The translations under genes were made by a program, and so were the position numbers. From Hyaloperonospora brassicae (lineage: Eukaryota > Oomycota > Peronosporomycetes > Peronosporales > Peronosporaceae): 64,000 bases of DNA. A model generated the notes under the pieces. That model was not told the origin of the DNA. It made no database searches and saw nothing but the letters and a program-made list of their open reading frames with translations. Positions 60,866 to 64,000 of the stretch are shown here, one piece after another. Location: the NCBI GenBank assembly GCA_947650285.1, contig CANTFL010000174.1, positions 682,001 through 746,000 on the forward strand. The letters run 5' to 3'. Each line of letters starts with the position of its first letter. Position 1 is the first letter of the stretch.

Positions 60866-61628
60866 TGGTATAGAGAGCTGTCGCACCTCGTGTCCGCAAC
60901 TGCCGACTCCTCTCGAGACGCCTTCGTCAGCAACGATTCATCACCACTCCAATCACTGCTTTGCACTGAACTGCTACAACGCACGTCTCGTCGACAAGAG
61001 GTGCGGTAGGGATGCGCAAGGCTTACCAGATGCGTTCGTAAGACAGCATCGAGTGCTCGTGGCAGCTTTGCATTGCAAGCAAAGCTGCAGAGGACTTGCA
61101 CCTCCTTGTGGTGCAACAAGACAGCGGCTCGTAATGCAAGCGGGCAAACGCATCGAACACGGGCGTCATGGCGTACAAGTGGTCGTTGCAACGAGAACGC
61201 CACGTGCTTTACAACCTGTGCACAGCAACTCTTCTGCTTCGCTACGGATCAAAAACGAAGCCTCGTCCGAATGTCGTAGATCCTCAGTCGGTTAGGAACA
61301 AGCTCTTGCCCAAGTTCTCGCCCAAGTTCTCGCCCAAGCTCTTGCACAAGCTCTTGCACTTCTTTTTGGGAAGCTTTTTGGTCATTGTATCATTGGACGC
61401 AGGCTGTCAACTGCGATGCTACGTCTCGCTTCCCATCACTACATCGGCGAGCTCACGACTGTTCGCATTACCAAAACGCGCCTACATGAACGATACGAAC
61501 GCTTGGCCAGCGCATGGGTACATCATACGTATACACAGATGTATCCAACCCGCGTCGACTCGCTCGAGAGCTTGTTCAATAGATCGTCGTGTCAGTCGCT
61601 GTGGGTGCAAGTCCGCAAGCTGAAGTGA
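60866..61628 (+). CDS. Unrecognised multi-exon gene (exon limits uncertain)
   Basis: Protein-like plus-strand segments are as follows. One of about 50 codons starts near 60869 (ELSHLVSATADSSRDAF) and ends at a donor-like gaggtgcgg near 60998. A second lies around 61168-61290 (YKWSLQRERHVLYNLCTATL). The last exon begins after a ttag acceptor at about 61303 and runs to the TGA at 61626-61628. The last exon starts with repeated ALAQVLAQ units, encoded by four or five 12-base repeats (61306-61355), and continues with LASHHYIGELTTVRITKTRL and RLASAWVHHTYTQMYP. I know no family for it. Minus-strand ORFs here are less convincing. Confidence 0.4.
61306..61355. repeat. 12-bp coding repeat
   Basis: Variants of ctcgcccaagtt / cttgcacaagct in tandem, giving an Ala-Gln-Val/Ala-Leu repeat in the frame that ends at 61628. 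Confidence 0.7.
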
Positions 61629-61839
61629 TCCTGAACAAACGATCTGATTGGGTGTGAACGGATCCCACGGTGTCGACATCGCCGTGTCATCCCCGTCGTC
61701 CACTCTATACATTCATACCACCCTCTTATCGCATCTCAAACAAATATAAGAGCAGCGTGTCATCGTCCCCACCCCCACCGTCAAAAGTCTGTCAAAATCA
61801 ATACTCACGTCACCGATCTTCCACGTCGCCTGTTGCACG

Positions 61840-61853
61840 TCACTCTGCAATCT
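61840..61853 (+). promoter_or_regulatory. Oomycete core promoter of GAPDH
   Basis: TCACTCTGCAATCT matches 12 of 14 positions of TCATTYYNCAWTTT and sits 156 bases upstream of the ATG at 62010. No better match is visible closer to the gene. Confidence 0.5.
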
Positions 61854-62009
61854 GCGCCCTCGTGCACAAGCAGAAGAGAGCAAAAAGAGAGCGAAAAAGA
61901 GAGCGAAAAGAAAGCGAACGCGAACGACTGTCTCGCCGCAAGTGCGTCCTCCTAAGCCGTCAACCGCGTCCCATCCCGTCCCATCGCCACTCGACACAAG
62001 ACACGGGTC

Positions 62010-63584
62010 ATGGCCGAGCCACTGCTAAGCAGTGCGCAGATCAACGCGCTGCGCGACGCAGAGCTCGAGCGCTGGAAGACGCAGGAGACCGCGGCCGACC
62101 TCATGGTGCCGCTCATCGGCCGCCTCTACCGCGAGCACAATGTCGTGACGGTGCTCTTCGACAAGGGCCTCGTGCACAAGAACAGCATCGAGCTCATTAA
62201 GCTCCACAACTTTGTCTGCAAGTACGTGGGCAAGCGCCTGCAGCCCAGCGACACGCTCGTAGTCCTCCAAGCGCTCGTGCAGCACGCGCCCCACGCGCAC
62301 GGCCTGCGCATCGACATTGGCCGCACGTTCGTCACGGTCGAGCGCCACGTGCAGGACGTGCAAGCGCAGACGGCGTCCGAGGCGCGCGACGCGGCCCTGC
62401 GCGCGCTGGGCGAGCAGCTGAACGCAGCGATGGCGCCGCTGGTCTCGGCCCCGGTCTTGACACCGCACGACGTGATTCTCTACGGCTTTGGGCGCATCGG
62501 CCGTCTCTTAGCGCGGCTGCTGATCGAGAAGAGCGGCCCGGGCGTGAAGCTCATGCTGCGCGCGATCGTCGTGCGCAAGGGCACGAAGGAAGACCTGATG
62601 AAGCGCGCGAGTCTGTTGCGGCGCGACTCGGTGCACGGCCCGTTCCACGGCAGCATCACGTTCCACGAGGACGCCAACGCCATCATTGCCAATGGCAACC
62701 TCATCCAGGTCATCTACTCGGACGGACCGGACAAGTGCGACTACACCAAGTACGGCATCTCGAACGCAGTGGTGATTGACAATACGGGACGCTGGCGCGA
62801 TGCCGAGGCGCTGGGTCTGCACCTCCAGTCGCCAGGTGTGTCGAACGTCATCCTCACTGCGCCAGCTAAGGGCGACGTGCCTACGATCGTCGCGGGCGTG
62901 AACGACCACGTGATCTCGAGCGCGGACGCGATTTACTCGGCAGCGTCGTGCACGACGAACGCGATTGCGCCGACGTTGCACGCGCTGGAGCAGAAGTTTG
63001 GCATCGTGGGCGGCCACATTGAGACGGTGCACTCGTTCACGAACGACCAGAACTTGATTGACAATTACCATATGAAGGAACGGCGGGGACGCAGCGCCGT
63101 GCTGAATATGGTGATCACAGAGACAGGAGCCGCCGCTGCGGTGGTCAAGTGCCTTCCCTCCCTCAAGGACAAGCTGACGGCCAATGCTATCCGCGTCCCC
63201 ACGCCGAACGTGTCGCTGGCTATTTTGAACGTGCAGCTCGACCCAGTCAAGGCGGAGGGAATCACCAAGGAGGCTGTCAACGCATTCATGCAGAGAATGT
63301 CGCTGGATTCGCCGCTGCAAAACCAGATTGATTTCGTCAACTCGGCTGAGGTCGCGTCGTCGGATTTCATCGGCAGTCGTGCTGCTGGCACTGTGGACGG
63401 CAAGGCCACGATCGTCGATGGCACCAAGGTCATTCTGTACGTGTGGTACGACAACGAGTTTGGCTACAGCTGCCAGGTCATTCGTACCCTGCAGCGCCTT
63501 GTGGGCATCAACCACACGCGTTTCCCGGCAAAAGAGCAAGCGGAAGAGGTGGACAGCTCCCTCAATCTTACCTGGGCCATCTAG
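62010..63584 (+). CDS. GAPDH: Glyceraldehyde-3-phosphate dehydrogenase, bacterial type with N-terminal extension
   Basis: It oxidises glyceraldehyde-3-phosphate to 1,3-bisphosphoglycerate in glycolysis/gluconeogenesis. 524 residues, no introns. About 150 N-terminal residues of mainly helical character precede the NAD-binding fold, which starts at DVILYGFGRIGRLLARLL. The catalytic Cys is in SAASCTTNAIAPTLHAL, the base in VHSFTNDQNLIDN; RRGRSAVLNMVITETGAA and NAIRVPTPNVSLAILN follow, and the C-terminal WYDNEFGYSCQVIRTLQRL is standard. The standard enzyme has about 335 residues. The long N-terminus and the NDQNLIDN/NMVITETGAA wording resemble GAPDHs I associate with Bacteroidetes, suggesting old lateral transfer (inference). 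No clear mitochondrial presequence. The long minus-strand ORFs over it are GC-driven shadows. Confidence 0.92.
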   Translation: MAEPLLSSAQINALRDAELERWKTQETAADLMVPLIGRLYREHNVVTVLFDKGLVHKNSIELIKLHNFVCKYVGKRLQPSDTLVVLQALVQHAPHAHGLRIDIGRTFVTVERHVQDVQAQTASEARDAALRALGEQLNAAMAPLVSAPVLTPHDVILYGFGRIGRLLARLLIEKSGPGVKLMLRAIVVRKGTKEDLMKRASLLRRDSVHGPFHGSITFHEDANAIIANGNLIQVIYSDGPDKCDYTKYGISNAVVIDNTGRWRDAEALGLHLQSPGVSNVILTAPAKGDVPTIVAGVNDHVISSADAIYSAASCTTNAIAPTLHALEQKFGIVGGHIETVHSFTNDQNLIDNYHMKERRGRSAVLNMVITETGAAAAVVKCLPSLKDKLTANAIRVPTPNVSLAILNVQLDPVKAEGITKEAVNAFMQRMSLDSPLQNQIDFVNSAEVASSDFIGSRAAGTVDGKATIVDGTKVILYVWYDNEFGYSCQVIRTLQRLVGINHTRFPAKEQAEEVDSSLNLTWAI

Positions 63585-64000
63585 AGTTGTACAAAGCATG
63601 GGATGTGCAAGCTGCCGAGGTCCAGCGCGAGTGAAGAGCGCATTTCTACGCTTTGGTTTTTGCGGCACGTCAAGATCACCTGTCCCAACCGAGCAAGTCG
63701 TCCGTTCTAGTTCACGCATGTCATTACGTGCAAGCGCGTTAGCACTATCACTGGCGAATGCCGTGTCGTCAACATTGAAACAATGGTAATTGCAGCATCG
63801 CATGCAGTCATGCAAAACGCGCTTGCGCGTGACTGTGACGTTCTTGCGACTGATGATGATGAATCGACTTCGCAGTTGAACTGACAGCTCATCCAAAGTA
63901 CGTACTCGACAGGTATAAACAACAATTGCACTGCACGTTGCATCGGTCCGATAAGGGTCTCGACGCACCGGCACAACCTCTGTAGGCTTTCCGCGCACAC
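63585..64000. other. GAPDH 3' flank to window end
   Basis: No gene is supported. A minus-strand frame entering from the right edge (63998 leftward) reads protein-like for about 100 codons but then runs on antisense through GAPDH, so it is not called. Confidence 0.4.

Noticed and set aside
62508..63998. 496-codon minus-strand ORF across GAPDH
   Set aside because: Antisense to a clear GAPDH gene and very Arg/Val/His-rich, as expected from the complement of GC-biased codons. Only its first 100 codons outside GAPDH could be real, and there is no stop or domain to support that.

Overview
The window looks like oomycete nuclear DNA (a Phytophthora or downy-mildew type). The grounds are short GT-AG introns of about 70-100 bp, oomycete core promoters of the form GCTCATTYYNCAWTTT next to several genes, a small secreted six-cysteine protein of the PcF/SCR type, chromodomain-like Ty3/gypsy and Mutator-like transposon relics, and a bacterial-type GAPDH beside a KDO-8-phosphate synthase. 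I cannot name the species.

Layout. Bases 1 to about 28,260 are AT-rich and hold no intact host gene I can support. They contain decayed transposons (Mutator-like transposases at 1-1060 and 11851-14421, a gypsy RNase H relic near 6300-6660, a gag relic near 3713-4078, LTR scraps), two large inverted repeats (2873-3415 and 25375-26875), and simple or satellite repeats, including a GATC-dense block at 20285-20650.

Bases 28264-42779 are a GC-richer tandem array of a 2.5-kb unit, four full copies and a truncated fifth. Each unit carries, on the minus strand, a 90-codon gene for a secreted cysteine-rich PcF/SCR-like protein with its own core-promoter-like element. It also carries plus-strand exon-like ORFs of unknown nature and a GC-rich module with repeated GNRA-like hairpins. 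Unit 1 is interrupted by a 5'-truncated LINE (29574-33556) flanked by a perfect 17-bp target-site duplication. The array ends abruptly at an LTR (42780-43169). Copy 1 of the secreted gene differs from copies 2-5 at five bases, and all five change an amino acid.

Bases 42780 to about 50390 are a second transposon graveyard: three related LTRs starting TGTAACGG or ending CCGTTACA, a LINE reverse-transcriptase fragment, and a decayed gypsy integrase.

From 50.4 kb to the end is a gene-dense GC-rich segment with housekeeping genes. These are KDO-8-phosphate synthase (kdsA, five exons reconstructed), a VOC/glyoxalase-fold protein (minus strand), a gamma-tubulin complex component (seven exons reconstructed), lumazine synthase with a C-terminal membrane tail (ribH), an unrecognised multi-exon gene, and an intronless GAPDH with a long N-terminal extension. 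These genes share no single pathway: sugar-acid synthesis, microtubule nucleation, riboflavin synthesis and glycolysis. The contrast between a compact housekeeping block and a repeat-rich flank carrying an amplified secreted-protein gene fits the two-compartment genome pattern known in oomycetes.
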